Notes: a model not told the origin generated them from the sequence alone. Shown: positions 1-9,153, counted from the first letter of the stretch. The stretch: 64,000 nucleotides of DNA from Frateuria_A sp035944355 (GCF_035944355.1 NZ_DASZBH010000001.1:95421-159420); one strand, 5' to 3'. Numbers and translations: made by a program.

Positions 1-2
1 CG

Positions 3-1235
3 GCCCGCTTCGAGGTTCCCGTCGCCGAGGTGAGCCAGGTCAAGGGCGCGCTGCTGGTGGGCTCGGACCTGCGCTACGAAATGCCGCTGCTCAACCACCG
101 CCTGCACCAGGCGGTCAAGCGCGGCGCCAAGGTGTACGCGGTCAACCCGGCGCGCTTCGGCTTCAACTACGCGCTGGCCGGCGAGGCCATCGTGTCGCCG
201 GCGGCGCTGGTCGATGCGCTGCTCGCGCTGGCCAAGGCCGCGGTCGCCGACGGCGCCACCGCGCCCGCCATGCTGGCCGACGCCATCAGCGGCGCACAGA
301 GCGACCAGGGCGACCGCGACGCGATCGCGGTGCTCAAGGCCGGCAAGGCCGTGGTCGTCCTGGGCGAGGCGGCGGCGACGCATCCGCAGGCGTCGTGGCT
401 GCGCGCCATCGCGCGCTTCATCGCGCAGGCCACCGGCGCCGGCTACAACGAACTGCCGGTCGGCGCCAATGCGCTGGGGCTGGGGCAGGGCGGTCTGCTG
501 CCGGGCAACGGCGGCCTGGATGCGCAGGCGATGCTTGCGCAGCAGCGCAAGGGTTACGTGCTCTACGGCGTCGAGCCGCCGCACGACTTCGCCGATGGCG
601 CCAGGACTATGGCCGCGCTGCGTGCCGCGCAGGCGGTGGTGGCGTTCAGCGCCTACGCCAGCCCCGCCTTGCGCGAGGTGGCGAACGTGATCCTGCCGAT
701 CGCGCTGTTGCCGGAGATCGACGGCACGCTGGTCAACGTGGACGGGCTGGCGCAGACGACCCTGGCCGGCGCCAAGGCGCCCGGCGAGGCCCGCGCGGGC
801 TGGAAGGTGCTGCGCGCGCTGGGCGGCATGCTGCAACTGGCCGGCTTCGAGTTCGACGACCTGGCCGGCCTGCGCGCCGGCATCGCCGAGCGTCCGCTGC
901 CGGCGCACGCCGGCACGCTGGCCCCGCGCCAGGGCGCAACGGGCGGCCTGGTGCGCCTGGCGACCTGGCCGATCTACCGCAGCGATGCGGTAGTGCGCCG
1001 GGCCGCGGCGCTCAACGCCCATCCGATCAACCGCGCGCCGGCCGTGCGCCTGAACGCGAACGAGGCGATGCGCCACGGCCTGGTCGCCGGCGCGCAGGTG
1101 CACGTCGGCGATTCGCGGCTGCCGGTGGCGATCGATGCGGTCGTGCCCGATGGCGCCGCATGGATCGAGGCCGCGCACGACCTGACCGCCACGCTGCCGC
1201 CGTACGGCGCCGCCCTTACCTTAGCCAAGGCGTAA
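3..1235 (+). CDS. nuoG: NADH-quinone oxidoreductase subunit G, C-terminal part (5' end outside window)
   Basis: This is the last 410 residues of the large Fe-S subunit of complex I; the reading frame is open from the first bases, so the gene begins upstream. The visible part belongs to the molybdopterin-oxidoreductase-like domain, which in NuoG is structural (the N-terminal cluster-binding part is not in the window). Segments such as LLVGSDLRYEMPLL near the start and NVILPIALLPEIDGTLVNVDG in the middle are typical of this domain. The stop lies 4 bases before nuoH, so it is the first gene of the visible nuoGHIJKLMN operon. An internal GTG at 30 is not the real start, because the upstream codons continue the family sequence. 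Confidence 0.93.
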   Translation, partial: ARFEVPVAEVSQVKGALLVGSDLRYEMPLLNHRLHQAVKRGAKVYAVNPARFGFNYALAGEAIVSPAALVDALLALAKAAVADGATAPAMLADAISGAQSDQGDRDAIAVLKAGKAVVVLGEAAATHPQASWLRAIARFIAQATGAGYNELPVGANALGLGQGGLLPGNGGLDAQAMLAQQRKGYVLYGVEPPHDFADGARTMAALRAAQAVVAFSAYASPALREVANVILPIALLPEIDGTLVNVDGLAQTTLAGAKAPGEARAGWKVLRALGGMLQLAGFEFDDLAGLRAGIAERPLPAHAGTLAPRQGATGGLVRLATWPIYRSDAVVRRAAALNAHPINRAPAVRLNANEAMRHGLVAGAQVHVGDSRLPVAIDAVVPDGAAWIEAAHDLTATLPPYGAALTLAKA

Positions 1236-1239
1236 CACG

Positions 1240-2292
1240 ATGCTGGATCAACTCATCCATCAAGTGGGACTGCCGGTCCTGTACATCCTGTGCATCGCGG
1301 TGCCGCTGATCCTGGCGGTGGCCATGTTCGTGTACTGGGAGCGCAAGGTCATCGGCTGGATGCACGTGCGCATGGGACCGAACAAGATCGGTCCCTTCGG
1401 CATGCTGCAGGCCTTCGCCGACGTGGTGAAGCTGCTGATCAAGGAAGTGATCCTTCCCTCCAGCGCCAACCGCGTCCTCTACTACCTGGCCCCGCTGCTG
1501 GCGCTGGTGCCGGCGTTCGCGGCCTGGGCGGTGGTGCCCTTCGGCGAGAAGATGGTGCTGGCGAACGTCAACGCGGGCCTGCTCTACCTGCTGGCGATGA
1601 CCTCGCTGGGCGTGTACGGCATCATCCTGGCCGGCTGGGCGTCCAACTCGCGCTACGCGCTGCTCGGCGCCATGCGCTCGGCCGCGCAGGTGATCTCCTA
1701 CGAGCTCGCCATGGGCCTGTCGCTGGTCTGCGTGCTGGTGCTGGCCGGCTCGCTCAACCTCACCGACATCGTGCACGCGCAGGCCGGCGGCAAGGGCTTC
1801 TTCGACTGGTTCTGGCTGCCGCTGCTGCCGGTGTTCGTCGTCTACTTCGTCTCGGGCGTGGCCGAGACCAACCGCGCGCCGTTCGACGTGGCCGAAGGCG
1901 AATCGGAGATCGTCGCGGGCTTCCATGTGGAATATTCCGGCTCGGCCTTCGCGATCTTCTTCCTGGCCGAATACGCCAACATGATCCTGGTGAGCTTCCT
2001 CGCCTCGATCTTCTTCCTGGGCGGCTGGCTGAGCCCGCTGCGGGGCTGGATCCATGCCGACGCTCCCGGCTGGATCAACTGGATCTGGACCGGCGGCTTC
2101 GTCTGGCTGCTGATCAAGGCCTTCCTGATGTCCTTTCTGTTCCTGTGGTTCCGCGCGACGTTCCCGCGCTACCGCTACGACCAGATCATGCGGCTGGGTT
2201 GGAAGGTGTTCATTCCCATCACGATCGTGTGGGTCCTGGTGGCCGGCTGCATGAAGTACTTCGGCTGGGTCATCGCCGGCACGGGGGCGTGA
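1240..2292 (+). CDS. nuoH: NADH-quinone oxidoreductase subunit H
   Basis: Membrane subunit of complex I at the junction with the peripheral arm; it helps form the quinone-binding chamber. The protein has 350 residues, is very hydrophobic, and has the conserved acidic loop AEGESEIVAGFHVEYSG at about residues 218-234, a family hallmark. The length fits the family (about 325-350). The ATG lies 4 bases after the nuoG stop. The 93-base gap to nuoI is the only long gap in this operon and holds a palindromic repeat. Confidence 0.97.
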   Translation: MLDQLIHQVGLPVLYILCIAVPLILAVAMFVYWERKVIGWMHVRMGPNKIGPFGMLQAFADVVKLLIKEVILPSSANRVLYYLAPLLALVPAFAAWAVVPFGEKMVLANVNAGLLYLLAMTSLGVYGIILAGWASNSRYALLGAMRSAAQVISYELAMGLSLVCVLVLAGSLNLTDIVHAQAGGKGFFDWFWLPLLPVFVVYFVSGVAETNRAPFDVAEGESEIVAGFHVEYSGSAFAIFFLAEYANMILVSFLASIFFLGGWLSPLRGWIHADAPGWINWIWTGGFVWLLIKAFLMSFLFLWFRATFPRYRYDQIMRLGWKVFIPITIVWVLVAGCMKYFGWVIAGTGA

Positions 2293-2316
2293 GATGAGAG
2301 CGTTTCGCGAGCACCC

Positions 2317-2365
2317 GCCCCTCATCCGCCCTGACGGGCACCTTCTCCCCGGAGGGGAGAAGGGT
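2317..2365. repeat. REP-like palindrome in the nuoH-nuoI gap
   Basis: The gap contains a perfect 10-bp inverted repeat (CCTTCTCCCC at 2341-2350 and its complement at 2354-2363, 3-base loop), preceded by CCCCTCATCCGCCCTGACGG. The same theme (CCCTCTCCC, short loop, GGGAGAGGG) recurs near 18490, 27862, 55382 and 59950, so this looks like a dispersed repeat family rather than a site specific to nuo. There is no T tract after the stem, so it is not a classical terminator. Confidence 0.7.
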
Positions 2366-2385
2366 GATATGACGAGAGCCCACCT

Positions 2386-2877
2386 ATGAGCCGCATCACC
2401 AATTACTTCAAGAGCCTGTTGCTCATCGAGCTGCTCCAGGGCATGGCGCTGACCCTGCGCTACATGTTCAAGCCCAAGTACACGGTGCGCTTCCCGATGG
2501 AGCACATCCCGCGCTCGAACCGCTTCCGCGGCCTGCACGCGCTGCGCCGCTATGCCAACGGCGAGGAGCGCTGCATCGCGTGCAAGCTGTGCGAAGCAGT
2601 GTGCCCCGCGCTGGCGATCACCATCGACTCGGCTCCGCGCGAGAGCGACGGTCAGCGCCGCACCACTCGCTACGACATCGACCTGTTCAAGTGCATCTTC
2701 TGCGGCTTCTGCGAAGAGAGCTGCCCGGTCGACTCGATCGTCGAGACCTCGGTGATGGAGTACCACTTCGAACAGCGTGGCCAGAACGTGGTGACCAAGG
2801 CGCAGCTGCTCGCCATCGGCGACCGCTTCGAGCCGGAAATCGCCGCGGCCCGCGCGCAAGACGCGGCGTTCCGCTAA
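2386..2877 (+). CDS. nuoI: NADH-quinone oxidoreductase subunit I (two 4Fe-4S)
   Basis: Ferredoxin-like subunit that carries clusters N6a and N6b and passes electrons towards NuoB and quinone. The protein has 163 residues with two complete CxxCxxCxxxCP motifs: Cys63/66/69/73 and Cys103/106/109/113. An amphipathic N-terminal helix (YFKSLLLIELLQGM) contacts the membrane arm. Length and motifs are normal for the family. It is followed by nuoJ after 10 bases. Confidence 0.98.
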   Translation: MSRITNYFKSLLLIELLQGMALTLRYMFKPKYTVRFPMEHIPRSNRFRGLHALRRYANGEERCIACKLCEAVCPALAITIDSAPRESDGQRRTTRYDIDLFKCIFCGFCEESCPVDSIVETSVMEYHFEQRGQNVVTKAQLLAIGDRFEPEIAAARAQDAAFR

Positions 2878-2887
2878 GGGCACCGAC

Positions 2888-3535
2888 ATGATCGATACCA
2901 ATCTTTTCCAACTGATCTGCTTCTACGGCTTCGCCGCCGTCACCGTGGCCGCCGCGCTGGCGGTGATCACGCTGAAGAATTCGGTGCACGCGGTGCTCTC
3001 GCTGGTGCTGACCTTCTTCAGCACCGCCTGCATCTGGCTGCTGGCCGAAGCGGAGTTCCTCGCCATCGCCCTGATCGTCGTCTACGTCGGCGCGGTGATG
3101 GTGCTGTTCCTGTTCGTGGTGATGATGCTGGACATCAAGCAGGAACATGTCCGCGAGGGTTTCATCCGCTACCTGCCGGTGGGCATCGTCGTCGCGCTGG
3201 TCATGCTGGCTGAAATGCTGGCGCTGATCGGCGTGCGCGTGATGCACGCGCAGGTGATGGGGGCCGATCCCGCCACGGTCGCGGGCCTGTCCAATACCGC
3301 GTGGCTGGGCCAGGCGCTGTACACGCAGTACCTGCTGCCGTTCGAGATCGCCGCACTGATCCTCACCGTGGGTGTGGTGGTCGCCGTGGCGCTCACCCTG
3401 CGCCATCGCGGCGACAAGCGCCACGAGTCGGCCAGCGAGCAGGTGCGCGTGCAGGCGCGCGACCGCATCCGCGTGGTCAAGATGGCGCCCTCGCGCCCGG
3501 ATGAGCCGACCGCTTCGCAGGAGCCACGCCAATGA
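2888..3535 (+). CDS. nuoJ: NADH-quinone oxidoreductase subunit J
   Basis: Membrane-arm subunit with five predicted transmembrane helices; the segment VVYVGAVMVLFLFVVMML matches the conserved TM3 that carries the pi-bulge in NuoJ/ND6. It has 215 residues, with a hydrophilic, charged C-terminal tail of about 40 residues that is longer than in E. coli (184 residues). The ATG sits after a weak ribosome-binding site; the last codons overlap nuoK by 4 bases (ATGA), indicating translational coupling. Confidence 0.97.
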   Translation: MIDTNLFQLICFYGFAAVTVAAALAVITLKNSVHAVLSLVLTFFSTACIWLLAEAEFLAIALIVVYVGAVMVLFLFVVMMLDIKQEHVREGFIRYLPVGIVVALVMLAEMLALIGVRVMHAQVMGADPATVAGLSNTAWLGQALYTQYLLPFEIAALILTVGVVVAVALTLRHRGDKRHESASEQVRVQARDRIRVVKMAPSRPDEPTASQEPRQ

Positions 3536-3837
3536 TCACGTTGTCGCACTTCATCGTGCTGGGCGCGGTGCTTTTCTGCATCGCCGTGGCCGGCCTGTTC
3601 ATCAACCGAAAGAACGTGATCGTGCTGCTGATGGCGATCGAGCTGATGCTGCTCGCGGTGAACATGAACTTCGTGGCCTTCTCGCGCTTCCATGGCGACG
3701 TGGCGGGCCAGGTGTTCGTGTTCTTCATCCTCACCGTCGCGGCCGCCGAGTCCGCGATCGGCCTGGCGATCCTGGTGCTGCTGTTCCGCAACCGCAGCAC
3801 GGTCAACGTCGCCGAAATCGACTCGATGAAGGGCTGA
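3532..3837 (+). CDS. nuoK: NADH-quinone oxidoreductase subunit K
   Basis: Small three-helix membrane subunit (101 residues) involved in proton translocation, equivalent to mitochondrial ND4L. Conserved acidic residues lie in the helices MAIELMLLAVNMNF and LTVAAAESAIGLAIL. The start codon overlaps the nuoJ stop (ATGA), and nuoL begins 4 bases after its stop. Normal length for the family. Confidence 0.97.
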   Translation: MITLSHFIVLGAVLFCIAVAGLFINRKNVIVLLMAIELMLLAVNMNFVAFSRFHGDVAGQVFVFFILTVAAAESAIGLAILVLLFRNRSTVNVAEIDSMKG

Positions 3838-3841
3838 GCCG

Positions 3842-5953
3842 ATGCAATTGTCCACGAACATCCTGCTGATCATCGCGCTGGCGCCGCTGGCCGGCTGCCT
3901 GCTCGCCGGCTTCCTCGGCAAGCAGATCGGGCGCGCGGGCGCGCACAGCGTCACCATCCTCGGGCTGTTGATCTCCTGCGCGCTGTCGTTCTACGTGCTC
4001 TACCAGATCACGGCAGGCGGCGCGCCGGCCTACAACCAGGACATCTACACCTGGTTCGAGATCGGCCGCCTGCACGTGAGCGTCGGCTTCCTGGTCGACC
4101 GCCTCACCGCCATGATGATGGTGGTGGTGACCTTCGTGTCGCTGCTGGTGCACGTGTACACCATCGGCTACATGGCCGACGACGACGGCTACCAGCGCTT
4201 CTTCAGCTACATCTCGCTGTTCACCTTCGCGATGTTGATGCTCGTGATGAGCAACAACTTCATGCAGCTGTTCTTCGGCTGGGAAGGCGTGGGCCTGGTG
4301 TCCTACCTGCTGATCGGCTTCTGGTACAAGCGCCCGACCGCGATCTTCGCCAACCTCAAGGCCTTCCTGGTCAACCGCGTGGGCGACTTCGGCTTCCTGC
4401 TGGGCATCGCCGCGGTGCTGTACTTCCTGGGCACGCTGGACTACGCCACCGCCTTCGCCGGCGCGCCCAGCCTGGTCGGCAAGACGCTGGCGCTGACCGC
4501 GAACATGCATTGGGACGCGGCCACGGTGATCTGCGTGCTGCTGTTCATAGGCGCCATGGGCAAGTCCGCCCAGGTGCCGTTGCACGTGTGGCTGCCCGAT
4601 TCGATGGAAGGTCCCACGCCGATCTCCGCGCTGATCCATGCGGCGACCATGGTGACCGCGGGCATCTTCATGGTCGCGCGCATGTCGCCGATCTTCGAGC
4701 TGTCTTCCGGCGCGCTGAGCTTCGTGATGGTGATCGGCGCCACCGGCGCGCTGTTCACCGGCCTGATCGGTATCGTCCAGAACGACATCAAGCGCGTGGT
4801 GGCGTATTCCACGCTTTCGCAGCTGGGCTACATGACCGTGGCGCTGGGCGTGTCCGCCTACGCCGGCGCGGTGTTCCATCTGATGACCCACGCCTTCTTC
4901 AAGGCGCTGCTGTTCCTGGGCGCGGGCTCGGTCATCATCGCCATGCACCACGAGCAGGACATGCGCTACATGGGCGGCCTGCGCAAGTACATGCCGATCA
5001 CCTGGATCACGATGTGGATCGGCTCGCTGGCGCTGGTGGCGATCCCGTTCACCTCGGGCTTCTACTCCAAGGACGCGATCATCGAGGCGGTCGGCGAGTC
5101 GCATCGCTGGGGCTCGGGCTACGCCTACGTCTGCGTGCTGGCCGGCGCCTTCGTCACCGCGCTGTACACCTTCCGCCAGATGTACCTGACCTTCCACGGC
5201 AAGGAACGCTTCGTGGTGGTGCACGGCCATGACGCGCATGCGTCGCACGGCCACGCCCACGAGGACGCGCACGAGCACGGCGACGCCCATGCGGCGGTCG
5301 GCCCGGACGAGCATCCGCACACCGAGCCGGGCCACGGCGAGCCGGGCGTGCTGCACCACCCTCCGCACGAGTCGCCCTGGGTGGTGACGCTGCCGTTGAT
5401 CCTGCTGGCGATCCCGTCGCTGTTGATCGGCTTCTTCACCGTCGGGCCGATGCTGTTCGGCCAGTGGTTCGGCCAGGCGATCCACGTGGAGGAAGCGAAC
5501 AATGTGCTGGGCGAACTGGGCGGCGAGTTCCACGGCGCCGCCGCGATGGCGCTGCAAGGCCTGCTGAGCTGGCCGTTCGCGCTGGTGGTGCTCGCCTTCG
5601 TGATCACCACCTACATCTACCTGTTCAACCCGGCGATGGCGGGCAAGATCAAGAACGCGCTCAAGCCGCTGTGGACGGTGCTGGACCGCAAGTACTGGGT
5701 CGACGCCGTCTACTTCGCGATCTTCGCCCGTGGCGGTGTGAAGCTGGGCCGGCTGTTCTGGAAGGCCGGCGACGCTGCGGTGATCGACGGCGCCATGGTC
5801 AACGGCTCGGCCGCGCTGGTGCAGCGCATCGCCGCCGGCGTGCGCCGCCTGCAGTCGGGCTATCTCTACCACTATGCCTTCGCGATGATCCTCGGCCTGA
5901 TCCTGCTGCTGGGCGGGTTCTGGGTCTTCGGGTCCGGGCTGATCGGGCAATAA
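3842..5953 (+). CDS. nuoL: NADH-quinone oxidoreductase subunit L with His-rich loop
   Basis: Largest antiporter-like proton-pumping subunit of complex I (703 residues; E. coli NuoL has 613). The N-terminal and central parts show the Mrp-antiporter signatures, for example FFGWEGVGLVSYLLIGFWY and PTPISALIHAATMVTAGI. A histidine-rich insertion lies between transmembrane segments at about residues 461-515, with some 15 His together with Asp and Glu. It accounts for part of the extra length. The C-terminal part has the lateral-helix region and a final membrane anchor. The operon continues into nuoM after 13 bases. Confidence 0.97.
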   Translation: MQLSTNILLIIALAPLAGCLLAGFLGKQIGRAGAHSVTILGLLISCALSFYVLYQITAGGAPAYNQDIYTWFEIGRLHVSVGFLVDRLTAMMMVVVTFVSLLVHVYTIGYMADDDGYQRFFSYISLFTFAMLMLVMSNNFMQLFFGWEGVGLVSYLLIGFWYKRPTAIFANLKAFLVNRVGDFGFLLGIAAVLYFLGTLDYATAFAGAPSLVGKTLALTANMHWDAATVICVLLFIGAMGKSAQVPLHVWLPDSMEGPTPISALIHAATMVTAGIFMVARMSPIFELSSGALSFVMVIGATGALFTGLIGIVQNDIKRVVAYSTLSQLGYMTVALGVSAYAGAVFHLMTHAFFKALLFLGAGSVIIAMHHEQDMRYMGGLRKYMPITWITMWIGSLALVAIPFTSGFYSKDAIIEAVGESHRWGSGYAYVCVLAGAFVTALYTFRQMYLTFHGKERFVVVHGHDAHASHGHAHEDAHEHGDAHAAVGPDEHPHTEPGHGEPGVLHHPPHESPWVVTLPLILLAIPSLLIGFFTVGPMLFGQWFGQAIHVEEANNVLGELGGEFHGAAAMALQGLLSWPFALVVLAFVITTYIYLFNPAMAGKIKNALKPLWTVLDRKYWVDAVYFAIFARGGVKLGRLFWKAGDAAVIDGAMVNGSAALVQRIAAGVRRLQSGYLYHYAFAMILGLILLLGGFWVFGSGLIGQ

Positions 5954-5966
5954 GGAAGCGCGCTCC

Positions 5967-7475
5967 ATGTTCAATCATTTGCTCAGCCTGCTGATCTGGC
6001 TACCCATCGTCGGCGCGATACCGGTGCTGCTGGCCGGCTCCGCGCGCCCGAACCTGGCGCGCTGGATCTCGCTGCTGGTGGCGGTGCTGGCCTTCGTGGC
6101 CAGCCTGTGCCTGCTGCCGGCCTACAACGCCGTCGACGGCACCATGCAGCTCACCGAAAGCCACGTGTGGATCGCCTCGCTCGGCGTGCACTACGGCCTC
6201 GCGGTAGACGGCATTTCGATCGCCCTGATCCTGCTCACGACCTTCGTCGGCATCCTGGTGATCGCCGGCGCATGGCAGGTGATCCAGGACAAGCCGCACC
6301 AGTACATGGCCGCGATGCTGGTGCTCGAGGGCCTGATGATCGGCGTGTTCTGCGCCACCGACGCCTTGCTGTTCTACGTGTTCTTCGAGGCGATGCTGAT
6401 CCCGATGTTCATCCTGATCGGCGTCTGGGGCGGTCCGCGGCGCGTCTACGCCACCCTGAAGTTCTTCATCTACACGTTCTTCGGCTCGATCTTCATGCTG
6501 ATCGGGCTGATCTACCTGTACCTGAAGGCCGGCAGCTTCGACCTGCACGCGCTGGCGGCGCTGCCGCTGACCATGAAGGAGCAGAGCTGGCTGTTCTTCG
6601 CCTTCCTGCTGGCGTTCGCGATCAAGGTGCCGATGGTGCCGGTGCACACCTGGCTGCCGGACGCCCACGTGGAGGCGCCGACCGGCGGCTCGGTGGTGCT
6701 GGCGGCGGTGATGCTGAAGGTCGGCACCTACGGCTTCCTGCGCTTCATCCTGCCGATCACGCCGGACGCGGGCGACCATTACGCCTGGCTCGTGATCGTG
6801 CTCAGCCTGGTGGCCATCGTCTACATCGGCTACGTGGCGCTGGTGCAGGAGGACATGAAGAAGCTGGTGGCGTACTCGTCCGTAGCGCACATGGGCTTCG
6901 TCACGCTGGGCATCTTCATCGCCTTCATGCTGGTGCGCGGCAGCGGCAACCTGGACGCGGCCAAGCTCGGCATGCAGGGCGCCATGGTGCAGATGATTTC
7001 GCACGGCTTCGTCTCCGGCGCGATGTTCACCTGCATCGGCGTCATGTACGACCGCATGCACACGCGCCTGATCAAGGACTACGGCGGCGTCATCAACGTG
7101 ATGCCCTGGTTCGGCTTCTTCTACGTGCTGTTCGCCATGGCCAACTCCGGCCTGCCGGGCACCAGCGGCTTCGTCGGCGAGTTCATGGTGGTGCTGGCGA
7201 GCTTCGCCGCCAACCCGTGGATCGCGCTGTTCGCCGCGTTCACCCTGATCATCGGCGCGGCCTACACGCTGTGGATGGTCAAGCGCGTGCTGTGGGGCGA
7301 CATCACCAACCCGCACGTGCGCGAGATGGAGGAGATCAACGGCCGCGAGACGTTCGTGCTGGTCGCCTTCGCCGCCGCCGTGCTGGCGCTGGGCATCTGG
7401 CCGCAGCCGCTGATCCACCTGATGGACGCCTCGGTGTCCCAGCTGGTGCAGCAGCTCGCCGTTCACAAGATCTAA
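5967..7475 (+). CDS. nuoM: NADH-quinone oxidoreductase subunit M
   Basis: Antiporter-like proton-pumping subunit, 502 residues and about 14 transmembrane helices. Recognisable family segments are FFEAMLIPMFILIGVWGG, KVPMVPVHTWLPDAHVEAPT and KKLVAYSSVAHMGFV, which contain the conserved Glu in TM5 and the Lys residues used in proton transfer. Length matches E. coli NuoM (509). The start was chosen at the ATG 13 bases after nuoL. Confidence 0.97.
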   Translation: MFNHLLSLLIWLPIVGAIPVLLAGSARPNLARWISLLVAVLAFVASLCLLPAYNAVDGTMQLTESHVWIASLGVHYGLAVDGISIALILLTTFVGILVIAGAWQVIQDKPHQYMAAMLVLEGLMIGVFCATDALLFYVFFEAMLIPMFILIGVWGGPRRVYATLKFFIYTFFGSIFMLIGLIYLYLKAGSFDLHALAALPLTMKEQSWLFFAFLLAFAIKVPMVPVHTWLPDAHVEAPTGGSVVLAAVMLKVGTYGFLRFILPITPDAGDHYAWLVIVLSLVAIVYIGYVALVQEDMKKLVAYSSVAHMGFVTLGIFIAFMLVRGSGNLDAAKLGMQGAMVQMISHGFVSGAMFTCIGVMYDRMHTRLIKDYGGVINVMPWFGFFYVLFAMANSGLPGTSGFVGEFMVVLASFAANPWIALFAAFTLIIGAAYTLWMVKRVLWGDITNPHVREMEEINGRETFVLVAFAAAVLALGIWPQPLIHLMDASVSQLVQQLAVHKI

Positions 7476-7491
7476 GCGGAATCACACGCCC

Positions 7492-8931
7492 ATGCCGACT
7501 TTCAACGACATCCTGATCATGCTGCCGGAGTTCTATCTGGTGGCGGCGGCGTGCCTGCTGTTGCTGCTGGACGCCTGGATGAAGCCCGAGCAGCGCACCG
7601 TCCTGCACTGGATCTCGATCCTGGTGCTGGTGGTGGGCATCTACCTGGTGGCGGCCGACCAGCCCGACATCACGGTGACCGCCTTCGACGGCATGTTCGT
7701 CCGCGACCGGGTCGCCGAGATCCTCAAGGTGTTCATCCTGCTCTGCACCGGCCTGATCTTCGTGTTCTCGCGGCCGTACATGGCCGATCGCAAGCTGTTT
7801 CAGGGCGAGTTCTACACCCTGATGATCTTCGCCACCATCGGCGCGATGCTGCTGGTGTCGGCCGGCAACCTGGTGATGATCTACCTGGGCCTGGAACTGC
7901 TGACACTGTGTTCGTACGGCCTGGTCGCGCTCAACCGCGATTCCCCGCTGTCGTCCGAAGCGGCGATCAAGTACTTCGTGCTCGGCGCGCTGTCCTCGGG
8001 CATGCTGCTGTACGGCATGTCGATGGTCTACGGCGCCACCGGCACGCTGGCGCTGGCGCAGCTGCACGGCGCGGTGGCCCACGCCGGCCTGGATCACCTG
8101 CTGGTGTTCGGCCTGATCTTCATGATCGTGGGCATCAGCTTCAAGCTGGGCGTGGCGCCGTTCCACATGTGGATCCCGGACGTCTACCAGGGCGCGCCGA
8201 CCGCGGTCACGATCTTTGTCGGCTCCACGTCCAAGCTGGCCGCCTTCGGCATGGCCTACCGCCTGCTCGAGTCCGGCATGGGCGGCATGGCGGGGCAGTG
8301 GCAGATGATGCTCGCCGTGCTTGCGGTGGCCTCGCTGGCGATCGGCAACCTGGTCGCCATCGTGCAGACCAACCTGAAGCGCCTGCTCGCCTACTCGACC
8401 ATCTCGCACATGGGCTACCTGCTGCTGGGCCTGGTCAACGCCGGCCCCGAGGGCTACGCGTCGGCGATGTTCTACGCCATCAGCTACGCGCTGATGAGCA
8501 CCGCGGCCTTCGGCGTGATCCTGGCGCTGGCGCGCGCCGGCTTCGAATGCGAGGAGATCGACGACTTCAAGGGCCTCAACCAGCGCTCGCCGTGGATGGC
8601 CTTCCTGATGATGCTGGCGATGTTCTCGCTGGCCGGCGTGCCGCCGATGTTCGGTTTCTTCGCCAAGCTGCTGGTGCTGCAGGCGGCCATCCATGCCGGG
8701 ATGATGTGGCTGGCGATCGTCGGTATCGTCTTCGCGATCATCGGCCTGTACTACTACCTGCGCGTGGTCAAGGTGATGTATTTCGACAAGCCGGCCGAAG
8801 GGTTGGAGATCCGCCCGCAGGCCGATGGTTTCCTGCGCACCATGCTCTCGCTCAACGCATTGGTGCTGCTGGCGCTGGGCCTGTACTGGGGCCCGTTGCT
8901 GGGCTGGTGCCGCGCGGCGTTCGCGGGCTGA
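7492..8931 (+). CDS. nuoN: NADH-quinone oxidoreductase subunit N
   Basis: Third antiporter-like subunit and last gene of the nuo operon, 479 residues. Family segments include LGLELLTLCSYGLVAL, LGVAPFHMWIPDVYQGAPT and LLAYSTISHMGYLLLGL. No clear intrinsic terminator follows within the 60 bases before the next promoter, so some read-through towards the tRNA operon is possible. Confidence 0.97.
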   Translation: MPTFNDILIMLPEFYLVAAACLLLLLDAWMKPEQRTVLHWISILVLVVGIYLVAADQPDITVTAFDGMFVRDRVAEILKVFILLCTGLIFVFSRPYMADRKLFQGEFYTLMIFATIGAMLLVSAGNLVMIYLGLELLTLCSYGLVALNRDSPLSSEAAIKYFVLGALSSGMLLYGMSMVYGATGTLALAQLHGAVAHAGLDHLLVFGLIFMIVGISFKLGVAPFHMWIPDVYQGAPTAVTIFVGSTSKLAAFGMAYRLLESGMGGMAGQWQMMLAVLAVASLAIGNLVAIVQTNLKRLLAYSTISHMGYLLLGLVNAGPEGYASAMFYAISYALMSTAAFGVILALARAGFECEEIDDFKGLNQRSPWMAFLMMLAMFSLAGVPPMFGFFAKLLVLQAAIHAGMMWLAIVGIVFAIIGLYYYLRVVKVMYFDKPAEGLEIRPQADGFLRTMLSLNALVLLALGLYWGPLLGWCRAAFAG

Positions 8932-8992
8932 CGGACCGACATTCGCTTCGGGCACGGCGGGGCGAATGGATGGAAAACCGCTTCCAAAAAGC

Positions 8993-9021
8993 TTGCAAGA
9001 AATCGGCCATGCCGCTATAGT
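8993..9021 (+). promoter_or_regulatory. Sigma-70-type promoter of tRNA-fMet
   Basis: TTGCAA (8993-8998) and TATAGT (9016-9021) are separated by exactly 17 bases. The tRNA begins 14 bases after the -10 element, the expected distance for a stable-RNA promoter. In E. coli the homologous metY promoter drives the whole metY-rimP-nusA-infB operon; the same role is inferred here. Confidence 0.75.
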
Positions 9022-9034
9022 TTGCGGACTCTGA

Positions 9035-9111
9035 TGCGGGGTGGAGCAGTCTGGCAGCTCGTCGGGCTCATAACCCGAAGGTCGCAGGTTCGAATCCTGC
9101 CCCCGCTACCA
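9035..9111 (+). tRNA. metY: Initiator tRNA-fMet (CAT)
   Basis: A 77-nt cloverleaf with encoded CCA end and CAT anticodon at 9069-9071. Initiator features are visible: three consecutive G-C pairs in the anticodon stem (GGG/CCC) and no Watson-Crick pair at 1-72 (T opposite T; E. coli has C opposite A). Its position directly before rimP-nusA-infB is the same as metY in E. coli, which supports an initiator rather than elongator identity. Confidence 0.95.
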
Positions 9112-9130
9112 GATCTTTCTTAGAACAAGA

Positions 9131-9153
9131 AAGCCTCCTCGTGAGGCTTTTTT
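9131..9153 (+). terminator. Intrinsic terminator after tRNA-fMet
   Basis: The 7-bp stem AAGCCTC (9131-9137) / GAGGCTT (9143-9149) with a 5-base loop is followed by a run of T. It lies 20 bases after the tRNA. As in E. coli metY, termination is probably partial, because rimP-nusA have no other obvious promoter. Confidence 0.8.

Noticed and set aside
3803..5974. His-rich open frame antisense to nuoL
   Set aside because: Third-position GC artefact; nuoL on the + strand is certain.
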